A stretch of 64,000 nucleotides of DNA from a virus. The stretch spans positions 1 to 64,000 of the IMG/VR virus record IMGVR_UViG_3300043438_000246; one strand, given 5' to 3'. Positions within the stretch are counted from its first letter, which is position 1. Every line of letters begins with the position of its first letter. This document shows, in pieces, positions 27,620 to 36,724 of the stretch. A program made the translations under genes and the position numbers. The notes under the pieces were generated by a model. It saw only the letters and a list, made by a program, of their open reading frames with translations. It searched no databases and had not been told where the DNA came from.

Positions 27620-29647
27620 ATGTCAGATATCTTTTCTTTTCGTTTGTTAGATGATTTTATTGCAAAATACAAGGAGACTGAGCCTCCGTTTGGCTTTACC
27701 GACGCAGGCAATAACTCTTTAGGAGAAATCACTTTCATTCGTACCTATTCTAGAATCAAGGAAGACGGAACAAAGGAAAGATGGCATGAGGTTTGTAAGC
27801 GTGTAATTGAGGGTATGTACTCAGTTCAAAAGAACCATGCTAAGGAAAACAGACTTCCCTGGAATGACAACAAGGCTCAGAAGTCTGCACAAGAAGCCTA
27901 TGAGCGTATGTTCAATCTTAAGTGGACTCCACCAGGTCGTGGTATGTGGACGTTTGGTACACACATGACTATGGAAAAGAAGAACTCTGCAGCATTGCAA
28001 AATTGTGCAATGGTTTCTACTCGTGATATTGATCGTAATGATCCTGGTGCATTATTTGCATGGGTTATGGATGCATTAATGCTGGGTATTGGAGTTGGAT
28101 TTGATACCGTCGGTGCTGAGAAAGAATATCCAATTTATGCACCAACAGAGCCAGTATCTACCTATCAAATTCCAGACACTCGTGAAGGATGGGTTGAATC
28201 TGTTAGATTCTTGCTTAATTCCTTTCTACGCCCAAATCAGAGTATTCAGGAGTTTGACTACTCCTTGATCCGTCCTCTAGGTGCCCCTATTAAGGGCTTT
28301 GGAGGGGTTGCAAGCGGTCCACAGCCATTGATTGACCTCCATACACGTATTCGTAAAGTTATTGGCGGTAGAGCAGGAGAGAAGTTAGATTCTCGTGCAA
28401 TTACAGACATTGTAAATCTTATTGGTACATGTGTTGTTTCTGGAAATGTACGTCGTTCTGCTACCCTTGCTTTGGGTGCACCAGGAGACCAAGATTTTAT
28501 TAATCTAAAAAACTCAGAGGCATTTCCTGAGCGCAACTCATTTGATCCAGAAAATCCAGGTTGGGCATGGATGTCTAATAATTCTATTTCTGCAAACGTA
28601 GGAATGGATTATGAAAAATATATAGATTTAATTGTTGACAATGGAGAGCCAGGTTTTATTTGGCTTGATGTTGCCAGGAATTATGGTCGACTAAAAGATC
28701 CAGCAGACGGAAAAGACTTCCGTGTAATGGGCTTCAATCCTTGTGCGGAGCAGCCATTGGAATCATACGAACTTTGTACACTTGTAGAAGTGCACTTGAA
28801 TCGTCATGAAACTAAGGAAGACTTCCTCAAGACATTGAAGTTTGCATATCTTTATGGAAAGACTGTTACCCTGCTTCCAACACATTGGCAACAGACAAAC
28901 GGTATCATGCAACGTAATCGTCGCATTGGAACATCTTTAACAGGAATTGCATCTTTTGCAGATGAAAGAGGACTTCCAATAACTCGTGAATGGATGGATG
29001 AAGGATATGAAAAGATTCGTCATTATGACCATCAGTATTCAGAGTGGCTATGTGTACGTGAATCAATTCGTGTAACAACAGTAAAGCCATCAGGTTCTGT
29101 TTCAATTCTTTCTGGCGCAACACCTGGAGTTCACTGGGGACCAGGAGGAGAATACTTCCTACGTGCTATTCGTTTTGGTGAAACAGATCCCATGCTTCAT
29201 TTATTTAAAACAGCGGGGTATAAGATTGAAAAAGACCTTGTATCAGCAAATACTCAAGTAGTATATTTCCCAGTACATTCAGGACATCCACGTTCTGAGA
29301 AAGATGTAACATTATTTGAAAAGATTGCTCTTGCTGCAACTGCTCAAAAGTATTGGTCAGATAATGGTGTTTCTGTTACCCTTTCATTTGACAAAGAAAC
29401 AGAGTCAAAGCATGTTGCTCCAGCACTTCATATGTATGAGGGCCAACTCAAGGCGGTATCATTTTTACCAATGGGAAATCATACCTATCCTCAACAACCA
29501 TATACTCAAATTACAAGAAAAGAATATGAAGCATATCTTGGTCAAATTAAGAAGATTAATTGGGATGCAATTTATGATGGAGTTGACAATCTTGAGGCTA
29601 TGGGCGAGGCCTATTGCACAACAGATGTATGCGAAATAAAACTGTAA
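27620..29647 (+). CDS. nrdJ: Ribonucleoside-triphosphate reductase, class II (B12-dependent), monomeric
   Basis: 675 aa, similar to the monomeric enzymes of the Lactobacillus leichmannii type (739 aa). It reduces ribonucleotides to deoxyribonucleotides using adenosylcobalamin. The expected residues are present: C129 in AALQNCAMVST, the radical site C375 with E377 in FNPCAEQPLESYELC, its partner C386, and a C-terminal redox pair C666/C671 in CTTDVCEIKL. It would supply dNTPs for phage replication. It lies between fibre genes and a minor tail gene, far from the replication operon, with its own promoter. Confidence 0.93.
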   Translation: MSDIFSFRLLDDFIAKYKETEPPFGFTDAGNNSLGEITFIRTYSRIKEDGTKERWHEVCKRVIEGMYSVQKNHAKENRLPWNDNKAQKSAQEAYERMFNLKWTPPGRGMWTFGTHMTMEKKNSAALQNCAMVSTRDIDRNDPGALFAWVMDALMLGIGVGFDTVGAEKEYPIYAPTEPVSTYQIPDTREGWVESVRFLLNSFLRPNQSIQEFDYSLIRPLGAPIKGFGGVASGPQPLIDLHTRIRKVIGGRAGEKLDSRAITDIVNLIGTCVVSGNVRRSATLALGAPGDQDFINLKNSEAFPERNSFDPENPGWAWMSNNSISANVGMDYEKYIDLIVDNGEPGFIWLDVARNYGRLKDPADGKDFRVMGFNPCAEQPLESYELCTLVEVHLNRHETKEDFLKTLKFAYLYGKTVTLLPTHWQQTNGIMQRNRRIGTSLTGIASFADERGLPITREWMDEGYEKIRHYDHQYSEWLCVRESIRVTTVKPSGSVSILSGATPGVHWGPGGEYFLRAIRFGETDPMLHLFKTAGYKIEKDLVSANTQVVYFPVHSGHPRSEKDVTLFEKIALAATAQKYWSDNGVSVTLSFDKETESKHVAPALHMYEGQLKAVSFLPMGNHTYPQQPYTQITRKEYEAYLGQIKKINWDAIYDGVDNLEAMGEAYCTTDVCEIKL

Positions 29648-29649
29648 AA

Positions 29650-29658
29650 TGCTATAAT
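29650..29658 (+). promoter_or_regulatory. Extended -10 promoter
   Basis: TGCTATAAT directly after the reductase stop; CTAAGGAG is the ribosome-binding site for the ATG at 29676. Confidence 0.5.
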
Positions 29659-29675
29659 AAAGGCTAAGGAGTAAC

Positions 29676-32600
29676 ATGTCTCAGCCGTCCAATTTATATG
29701 CAGAAAAGGTTTATTCAGAGCACCCAACTATCTTGTGGGCATTGGATGACCAGGCTGACTATATTTCTTTAATTACAGAAAACCAAAGAGATATAAGAAA
29801 TGGCTGGACCATAACTAATGCATCCGTAACCTCTGGTTCTGGAGTAACTGGAGAACCTTTTCCAGATAGTTATACAACACTTGTTGAGGGTGATGTTCCA
29901 AGTGGCGCAACAGACACAGTTACACTAATAAGTCCAGACTTAGTTAATTTCCAAGATTTAAATAGTACCCTTGGATCTTTTTCTATTGGTTCATATTTTT
30001 ATTCAAATAGTGCATACCTACAATCTGTAGAAATAGGATTTAGATATATAGATACAACTACTTCTTTGCCAATAGAAGAATTAGATTTTTTTACAACTTC
30101 CGTTTTTCAGTCATGGAGTTTTGTATCTGGAACATTTGATATAGTAGACGAGAACACTGACTTTCAGGTTGTTATAAAATTAAACTATGCAAGTGGTGGC
30201 AGTGCTGGAGACTACGATTTCTACATTAATGGAATTACAGCAGGTCAATGGTCTGAAGAATTTAGTACAACTTCTTTAGGTATTACACCAGTATCTTTTC
30301 CAACAAACATTGCACTTTCTGCAACCCAAGCAGTACAGGCAGATCCATATGGTCTTGCTGGAGAAGTTGGATACTATCTTGTAGATAACAATGCTTTGAT
30401 TGCAAGAAACAGCGGAGTACCAATGGTATTTGGTGCAAGCAATATTACAAGAATGACTCCTAACTCTAATAACAAACCTTCTTTGATTGTTCCAGGAAAA
30501 GGTTTCTTAAATAAGAGTGGCCAGTATAAAGAATATACGGTTGAGTTCTGGACAAGAATTAACTCTAATGCATATGAGCCTAAAAAAATATTTGGTCCAA
30601 TTTCATCTAATGACGGACTATATGTTGAGTCTGGATTTTTAACACTTGTAATAGGCACCGAGTTTTCTTCTCACTTCGTTGGTGAGTGGTTTAGACCAAT
30701 GCTTATTCATGTTAGAGTAATTAGAAATAATGCAACGGTATTGTTAAATGGAGAAGAGATTATTAATCTTCCTATTAATACAGATACGCTAGATCTTCCA
30801 GAAATTCTAGATGAGTTTGGTGATAGCCAAGACTGGCTAGGTTTTTATGCTTACACAGATGTTACTCCAGTTGAAGTAGACTGTGTTGCAATTTATCCAT
30901 ATTCCGTTGCAATTAATATTGCAAAGCGTAGATGGGTATATGGACAGGGTGTGCTTTCTCCAGAAGGTATTAACTCAGCATATGGTGGAACAGCAGCATT
31001 TATAGATTATCCTTTTGCTGACTATACCGCAAACTATAACTATCCAGATTTTGCTCAATGGGAGCAGGGAGCATTTGATAATCTTACAACAACATCAAAC
31101 TCTTTAACTACCCCACAATATTCTCTTCCAGAAATAAGCCTTGACTCAAAAACCCTTACACAACTGTATGCAGATAACAAAGAAATACAAGATCCTTTAG
31201 ACTATAACTTTATAACATTTAGACCAAATAATTCCTGGAACTCAGATAGATGCTACTTCAACTTCCCCAACTTTAATATATTAAATGACTCCATACATAC
31301 AATCTATGGTGTATTTTCATCAGAAGATCTTTTATCAGAGGAAACACTTTTTAAGATTTATAATCCAACTACTGGAAATTATTTTAGTATTAGAAAAGAT
31401 TTAGATGAAATCCACTATTATCTTTACTTCAATGGCACAGAAGAAGAAATCTTTACAAGCGACATAATTGAGTCTGGATATAAATTTGCAGCAGGTATTG
31501 AAATTCAAACGCTTGTTGCCACTTTTGGTGGAAATGTTGCCACATTCTTTGGAAATCAAAATGGATTAAAAATGTATGTTGGTGGTGAAGAAGATGCATC
31601 TTTACAATTTACTGGAAAAATATACTCAGCAGGCCTTGCAACAAACTATAATGCGGTAGAGTTAACGAGTCACTTTGAAGATAATGGAACAGCAATCGTT
31701 GATAGTTATTTGGCAACAGGATCTCAGGAATCAGAAAACGCTATAGCACTTCTTGAGCATACTGCCAGTTATACTCTTTTACCCCTACAGGCATATGGAT
31801 CTTATTTTCTTGATATTGGTGTTTCTGGTTACTGGGAAGATTACATGCCTCTTTCATATTTTGCACAATTTGTAACTAACGACATTGGCAATAAATTTTA
31901 TGATCTAGACTTTTTGCAGTTTAATATAGGATATCCATCACCTACAAAGTTAGCGGAATTTGAAACAACCAGTTCTTGGACATATGAAGAACTAAAAGAA
32001 GAGTACTCTCATCCAGTACAAAGAACCTATTTACAATTAGATAATAACCTATTTACTGGCTGGAATAACTATGAGGACATGGCTCAAAGAGCAGAAAAGT
32101 ATTATGAGTATGATACATCAGATGCATCTATTAGAAGTTATATAACTTTTCAGTATATTGAAACAGGTGCCAATGCGCCACAAGAAGATTTTACAACCGT
32201 GCTTCCAGCAAGAGAGGGAGCAATTATTGATATGGACGAATACCCAGATTGGCTATCAACAAAGTTTGAAGTAGTAGACAATACTTTAATTTATCCAACA
32301 AAGACTGTTGACTTTAATGATCTTGCTTTGGTATATCATCTTGATTTTAATATTCGTGGCATCTTAAAGAAGCCTATTCAGTTAAGAAGGCTAGAACTTG
32401 CATCCCAAGCATTTAATGACAACTCGTTTAATCCAGTCGGCACTAGATTTGGTATCAACATGTTCCCATATACAAGGTCTGGACTATACTATGACTATAA
32501 GGCAAAAAACCCATTTAGCATTTATAAAGGAAGCACTCCATATTTATACCTAAATAGAAGTTCTGGCGTAGAGGTGCGTGGAAGTTTTGACCCATTCGTA

Positions 32601-33293
32601 AGTCGTGGAATGTCAATTCCAGTTAACCAAAATATTGCAGATAATTATAGAATAAGTGCTACGCAAGTTTGGATGCGCTATGACCAAGATGCATTCCCTA
32701 TTACTCCAACCGAAATCTTTGAGATAAATTACAAGGCAGACACAATTAAGTTTTACATGGTTGCAGATAATCCAGAAGGTACAAGAGCAAGAATATATGC
32801 TATGAGCCAAACAACTAATAGTTTATACAATGGCATATCTTATTTCCTAAATGGATCAATCGTAAGAGAGCCAGTATTAACAATTAAAGAATGGGGTGTT
32901 CTAGGAATTGCATTTGCAAGTGCTTTAAGTTTTGACCTATACCTTGGCTCTATTAATTTGACTGGTCCTCTTGTATTTAATAATATTGCCTTCTACCAAG
33001 CAAATAATCTACAGCAGGTTCAGAGTAATCTTCTTAGACCGTGGCTTAAGGTTCAAACTGACGGTATTACAAGTTTTGACTGGGAATTCTGGCTTAATAG
33101 TTTTAACTGGGAAGGAGTTCTTGTTATTTCTGCCTCAGATCTATATGGAGTTTTACCTTCTGACGTTTATAAGACATATATTGGAACAAATAAGATTATT
33201 ATTGATGATGAAGAGGGCATGGTGTTCGATGCAGAGAAACTTAAGGTCTATAATGACACAACATGGACTATTAGACTCGGAACCCCAGTCTAA
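29676..33293 (+). CDS. Large minor tail protein with LamG-like domains, 1205 aa
   Basis: Opens 'NLYAEKVYSEHPTILWALDD', a phrase found in minor tail proteins of actinophages. A concanavalin/LamG-like domain spans about residues 285-415 (YTVEFWTRINSN, GEEIINLPINT, DWLGFYAY, AIYPYSV), and further lectin-like segments follow (for example WMRYDQDAFP and 'FYMVADNPEGTRARIYA'). Probably binds cell-surface sugars at the tail tip. It sits alone between the reductase and the head genes, away from the other tail-tip genes at 50625-58236. Confidence 0.75.
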   Translation: MSQPSNLYAEKVYSEHPTILWALDDQADYISLITENQRDIRNGWTITNASVTSGSGVTGEPFPDSYTTLVEGDVPSGATDTVTLISPDLVNFQDLNSTLGSFSIGSYFYSNSAYLQSVEIGFRYIDTTTSLPIEELDFFTTSVFQSWSFVSGTFDIVDENTDFQVVIKLNYASGGSAGDYDFYINGITAGQWSEEFSTTSLGITPVSFPTNIALSATQAVQADPYGLAGEVGYYLVDNNALIARNSGVPMVFGASNITRMTPNSNNKPSLIVPGKGFLNKSGQYKEYTVEFWTRINSNAYEPKKIFGPISSNDGLYVESGFLTLVIGTEFSSHFVGEWFRPMLIHVRVIRNNATVLLNGEEIINLPINTDTLDLPEILDEFGDSQDWLGFYAYTDVTPVEVDCVAIYPYSVAINIAKRRWVYGQGVLSPEGINSAYGGTAAFIDYPFADYTANYNYPDFAQWEQGAFDNLTTTSNSLTTPQYSLPEISLDSKTLTQLYADNKEIQDPLDYNFITFRPNNSWNSDRCYFNFPNFNILNDSIHTIYGVFSSEDLLSEETLFKIYNPTTGNYFSIRKDLDEIHYYLYFNGTEEEIFTSDIIESGYKFAAGIEIQTLVATFGGNVATFFGNQNGLKMYVGGEEDASLQFTGKIYSAGLATNYNAVELTSHFEDNGTAIVDSYLATGSQESENAIALLEHTASYTLLPLQAYGSYFLDIGVSGYWEDYMPLSYFAQFVTNDIGNKFYDLDFLQFNIGYPSPTKLAEFETTSSWTYEELKEEYSHPVQRTYLQLDNNLFTGWNNYEDMAQRAEKYYEYDTSDASIRSYITFQYIETGANAPQEDFTTVLPAREGAIIDMDEYPDWLSTKFEVVDNTLIYPTKTVDFNDLALVYHLDFNIRGILKKPIQLRRLELASQAFNDNSFNPVGTRFGINMFPYTRSGLYYDYKAKNPFSIYKGSTPYLYLNRSSGVEVRGSFDPFVSRGMSIPVNQNIADNYRISATQVWMRYDQDAFPITPTEIFEINYKADTIKFYMVADNPEGTRARIYAMSQTTNSLYNGISYFLNGSIVREPVLTIKEWGVLGIAFASALSFDLYLGSINLTGPLVFNNIAFYQANNLQQVQSNLLRPWLKVQTDGITSFDWEFWLNSFNWEGVLVISASDLYGVLPSDVYKTYIGTNKIIIDDEEGMVFDAEKLKVYNDTTWTIRLGTPV

Positions 33294-33295
33294 TC

Positions 33296-33304
33296 TGGTA
33301 TACT
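33296..33304 (+). promoter_or_regulatory. Extended -10 promoter, leaderless gene
   Basis: TGGTATACT with the ATG at 33312, 7 nt downstream. Confidence 0.5.
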
Positions 33305-33311
33305 TTAGTAC

Positions 33312-33707
33312 ATGAATCCATTAATTAGTCCAAAAACTGGTAAGCCTATTGTAAGTAATGTCCGTAGACAGGTCATTGAAAAGAAATACAATTGGGGACT
33401 TTATGTTTATAAGAAGTCAGATGGCAAATGGTTTACCGACGGAGAAGGCAATATCTTAAACATTGAGTCTACTCGTGGAGATATTCTACAAATTACTAAA
33501 CTTAAAAATGCTGCAAAGCACTATGGTGATGATGGAGAGGGAGAGGCTGTCTTTGTTCCTGGACTTACCAGAGTTAGCGAAGAAGAGCACTCAGAGCAAC
33601 TAGATAGAATGATGAACGGACTTATTCCTTCAATGAACGATCTAGGTGCATGGAAAGCAGCCCAAGACACAATGAACAAACATGGAAGAGATGCGTACGA
33701 AGCATGA
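33312..33707 (+). CDS. Hypothetical protein before the portal, 131 aa
   Basis: The N-terminus has 'NPLISPKTGKPIVSNVRRQV' followed by WGLYVYKKSDGKWFTDGEGN, then a helical acidic half. ATGA overlap with the portal gene implies joint production, so a head-packaging role is likely. It is not a terminase: far too short and without Walker or nuclease motifs. Confidence 0.65.
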   Translation: MNPLISPKTGKPIVSNVRRQVIEKKYNWGLYVYKKSDGKWFTDGEGNILNIESTRGDILQITKLKNAAKHYGDDGEGEAVFVPGLTRVSEEEHSEQLDRMMNGLIPSMNDLGAWKAAQDTMNKHGRDAYEA

Positions 33708-35329
33708 GCGAAGATTACGATTATATTCAAGCAAGTATCAGAACTCAAGAAGAGTCTGAGAATCTATTTAAGACACAAGATCCATTTGGAAAAGACTGGA
33801 CAATCTTAAAAGACTATGTTGGCATTGATCAAAACTTTAAACGTAGAACCTCAAGAACAGTTTCTAAGGCAACATATGCATACAATTCAGTAGAGCCTTC
33901 AACACAATATTTAAATTCTGCAAATGCCGTTCCTGCTGGAGACGGTGCAGAATCAAAGCAAATTAATCCTGGAACGGTATACAGAAATGGATACGGTCTA
34001 TTTGATGTAATTACACCACCATATAATATGTATGAGTTGGCAAGTTACTATGACACATCTTTTGCAAATCATGCTGCTATTGATGCAAAGGTAGAAAATG
34101 TTGTTGGTCTTGGATACCGTTTTGATATTACAGATAGAACAATGTTAAGGTTTGAGACAAACGATGATCAAGGTGCTGTAGATCGTGCACGTCGCAGAAT
34201 TGAAAGAATGAAACTTGAAATGCGTGAGTGGGTAGAGTCTCTTAATGATGATGACTCATTTACAACAAGCATGGAAAAAGTTTATACAGATCTTCAGGCA
34301 ACTGGAAATGGATTTTTAGAAGTTGGTAGAACAGTAACTGGAGAAATTGGATATATTGGACACATCCCATCAACAACTGTGCGTGTAAGAAGACTGCGTG
34401 ATGGCTTTGTTCAGATTATTGGTCAAAAGGTGGTTTACTTCCGCAACTTTGGTGCAACTAATACAAACCCAATGACAACAGATACTCGTCCAAATGAAAT
34501 TATTCACATCAAGGAATATTCTCCATTAAACACATACTATGGAATTCCTGACATTATTTCAGCGGTATCATCATTAATTGGTGATTCACTTGCTGCTCAA
34601 TACAATATAGACTACTTCCAAAATAAGGGAGCCCCAAGATATATTATTACAGTCAAGGGTGCAAAACTATCTGCTGATGCAGAAGACAAAATGTTTAGAT
34701 TCCTTCAGTCTGGACTCAAGGGGCAAAACCATAGAACGCTGTATATCCCACTTCCTGGAGATACAGATAACAACAAGGTTGAGTTCAAGATGGAGCCAGT
34801 TGAAACTGCAATTCAGGAAGCATCATTTGAAAGATATAGAAAACAAAATCGTGATGATATTCTTGTAGCACACCAGGTTCCTATTTCAAAACTAGGCGGA
34901 TCAGATTCAGGCGCTATTGCTGCTGCTATGTCACAGGATAGAACCTTTAAAGAGCAGGTTGCCCGTCCAGCACAGGCACAACTTGAAAAGGTTATTAATA
35001 AGATTATTAAAGAAAAGACAGACATTCTTAGTCTTAAGTTTAATGAACTTACACTTACAGATGAGATTGCTCAATCACAAATCATTGAGAGATATGTTAA
35101 AACACAAGTTATTACTCCAGATGAGGCTCGTGAATTGATTGACATGCCGCCAAGAGCAGATGGAGAAGGTAATGCTCCGTTCTCTATGACACCAAGACAA
35201 GCAACAGATGCAAGAGCAAATCTTGCTGGCAATCGTCAACGGGATGCTGAAAGAACAAACAACTCTTCAGACTCTACAGCAACACTTGAAGGTAGAAATC
35301 CACAAGGAGAAGGAAGATCATCTCAATAG
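33704..35329 (+). CDS. Portal protein
   Basis: 541 aa, with the ATG at 33704 overlapping the upstream TGA; an ATG 18 codons earlier would overlap the preceding gene and is rejected. 'IIHIKEYSPLNTYYGIPDII', then a dimer-like helix DSLAAQYNIDYFQNKGAPRY and 'DILVAHQVPISKLG', are hallmarks of HK97/PBSX-type portals, the 12-fold ring through which DNA enters and leaves the head. The C-terminal 60 residues are polar and probably disordered. Confidence 0.88.
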   Translation: MSEDYDYIQASIRTQEESENLFKTQDPFGKDWTILKDYVGIDQNFKRRTSRTVSKATYAYNSVEPSTQYLNSANAVPAGDGAESKQINPGTVYRNGYGLFDVITPPYNMYELASYYDTSFANHAAIDAKVENVVGLGYRFDITDRTMLRFETNDDQGAVDRARRRIERMKLEMREWVESLNDDDSFTTSMEKVYTDLQATGNGFLEVGRTVTGEIGYIGHIPSTTVRVRRLRDGFVQIIGQKVVYFRNFGATNTNPMTTDTRPNEIIHIKEYSPLNTYYGIPDIISAVSSLIGDSLAAQYNIDYFQNKGAPRYIITVKGAKLSADAEDKMFRFLQSGLKGQNHRTLYIPLPGDTDNNKVEFKMEPVETAIQEASFERYRKQNRDDILVAHQVPISKLGGSDSGAIAAAMSQDRTFKEQVARPAQAQLEKVINKIIKEKTDILSLKFNELTLTDEIAQSQIIERYVKTQVITPDEARELIDMPPRADGEGNAPFSMTPRQATDARANLAGNRQRDAERTNNSSDSTATLEGRNPQGEGRSSQ

Positions 35330-35351
35330 TTGAGAAAACCATAAAAAGGTT

Positions 35352-35360
35352 TGATATAAT
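35352..35360 (+). promoter_or_regulatory. Extended -10 promoter, leaderless gene
   Basis: TGATATAAT with the ATG at 35370, 9 nt downstream. Confidence 0.5.
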
Positions 35361-35369
35361 AATACTGCC

Positions 35370-36698
35370 ATGATTATAAATAAAGCACACTGGGTTACTG
35401 AAGGCGACAATGTTCGCTTTTCTATGCCAATCGGCAAGGTAGACCAGGAGCGTAGAATTGTATCAGGTTTTGCAACATTGGACAATATTGACAAGCAAAA
35501 TGACATTGTTACAACAGAGGCAAGCCTAGAAGCATTTAGAAAATTCCGTGGAAATCTACGTGAGATGCACCAGCCAAGTGCTGTTGGCAAGATTGTTTCA
35601 TTTAAAGAGGATCGTTATTTTGAGCCTCAATCAAAAAAGTTTTATAGCGGGGTATATGTTTCTGCATATGTCTCAAAGGGTGCACAGGATACCTGGGAAA
35701 AGGTACTTGATGGCACACTAACTGGTTTTTCAATCGGTGGCAACATCACAAAGTCAGATGATACCTTTGATGAAAAACTTGATAAATCAGTGCGTATAAT
35801 TAAAGAGTATGAATTGTTTGAATTATCACTAGTTGATAATCCAGCAAACCAATTTGCTAATGTTATCTCTATTGAAAAAGTAGACGGTAAGAATACAGTT
35901 AGTGGATACCTTTCAAAGACAGAAGTTAAAAACGTATTCTGGGATTCAGAGAATGATATTGTATTAATGTCAGAAGATGATTCAGCAGATAGTCCTACTT
36001 CTGGTAAGCCTATGAAAAATATTGGTTTTGTTGAAAAATCAGATTCAGAAAATACAGAAAAAATAAAGTTCTTAGTTGATAGTGCAAAAGGCATTAGAAC
36101 AATTAAGATGACAGAGGAGGAAAATCCTATGACAGAAGAAACAACAATCGTTAACGCACTAGGTGCTGAGACAGTAGAGTTGGTTGAAAATGTTGAGGTT
36201 GCTCCAGAGGCTGCAGCAGTTGCTGTAGAAGAGGCTCCAGTAGAAGTTCCTGCAGAGGATACTCCTGCTACAGAGCCAGCAGCAGAAGCAGCACCAGAGG
36301 CTGAAGAAGCACCTGTTGTTGAAGAAGCAAATGATTCAGTTGATGCTGTTGTTAATGCAACAGAAGAAGTTGCTAAAGCAGTTTCTTCAATCAATGAAAA
36401 TCTAACTAATGCCTTGAGCAATCTAGCAGAAACAGTAAAGTCTATGCAGGCCACTGTTGAAGCAATTACAAAGTCCCTTGATGCCGTTACGGGCGAAGTT
36501 AAGTCTGTATCAAATGAGGTAAAAGAAGTTAAGGGTTCTTTTAATGAGTTTGGAAAGCGAGTAGATATGGTCGAAAAAGACACCGCTTTCCGCAAGTCTG
36601 GCGATCTCGGCGAGATTGTACAGGAGTTTTCGGAAACGAAGACTCAAAAATCCCTATGGGGCGGTCGTTTCCTCAAAACAGCCGACTTATTCCAATAA
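35370..36698 (+). CDS. Head maturation protease (XkdF-like) fused to scaffold domain
   Basis: 442 aa. Residues 1-175 resemble XkdF-type serine proteases: H67 in REMHQPSAVG, S121 in TGFSIGGNI and the closing FELSLVDNPANQ. From residue ~254 the chain is acidic and Ala/Glu/Pro-rich, then a coiled coil (NALSNLAETVKSMQATVEAI), a typical scaffold. An in-frame ATG at 36129 behind GAGGAGG could give the scaffold alone. The protease would cleave scaffold and capsid arms during head maturation. Confidence 0.8.
   Translation: MIINKAHWVTEGDNVRFSMPIGKVDQERRIVSGFATLDNIDKQNDIVTTEASLEAFRKFRGNLREMHQPSAVGKIVSFKEDRYFEPQSKKFYSGVYVSAYVSKGAQDTWEKVLDGTLTGFSIGGNITKSDDTFDEKLDKSVRIIKEYELFELSLVDNPANQFANVISIEKVDGKNTVSGYLSKTEVKNVFWDSENDIVLMSEDDSADSPTSGKPMKNIGFVEKSDSENTEKIKFLVDSAKGIRTIKMTEEENPMTEETTIVNALGAETVELVENVEVAPEAAAVAVEEAPVEVPAEDTPATEPAAEAAPEAEEAPVVEEANDSVDAVVNATEEVAKAVSSINENLTNALSNLAETVKSMQATVEAITKSLDAVTGEVKSVSNEVKEVKGSFNEFGKRVDMVEKDTAFRKSGDLGEIVQEFSETKTQKSLWGGRFLKTADLFQ
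36129..36698 (+). CDS. Nested scaffold protein from internal start
   Basis: 189 aa, the same frame as the protease-scaffold fusion. The ATG at 36129 (MTEETTIVNALGAE) has GAGGAGG 8 nt upstream, one of the strongest ribosome-binding sites in the window, inside a coding frame. The layout matches lambda C/Nu3 (protease with a nested scaffold). Scaffold would then be made in excess over protease. Confidence 0.6.
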   Translation: MTEETTIVNALGAETVELVENVEVAPEAAAVAVEEAPVEVPAEDTPATEPAAEAAPEAEEAPVVEEANDSVDAVVNATEEVAKAVSSINENLTNALSNLAETVKSMQATVEAITKSLDAVTGEVKSVSNEVKEVKGSFNEFGKRVDMVEKDTAFRKSGDLGEIVQEFSETKTQKSLWGGRFLKTADLFQ

Positions 36699-36724
36699 GT
36701 ACTATTCACTAGGAGGTGAACAAT

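Noticed and set aside
35642-36595. A 317-codon minus-strand open frame opposite the protease-scaffold
   Set aside because: Ser/Thr-rich complement of an Ala/Glu-rich gene; no start signal and no sensible fold.
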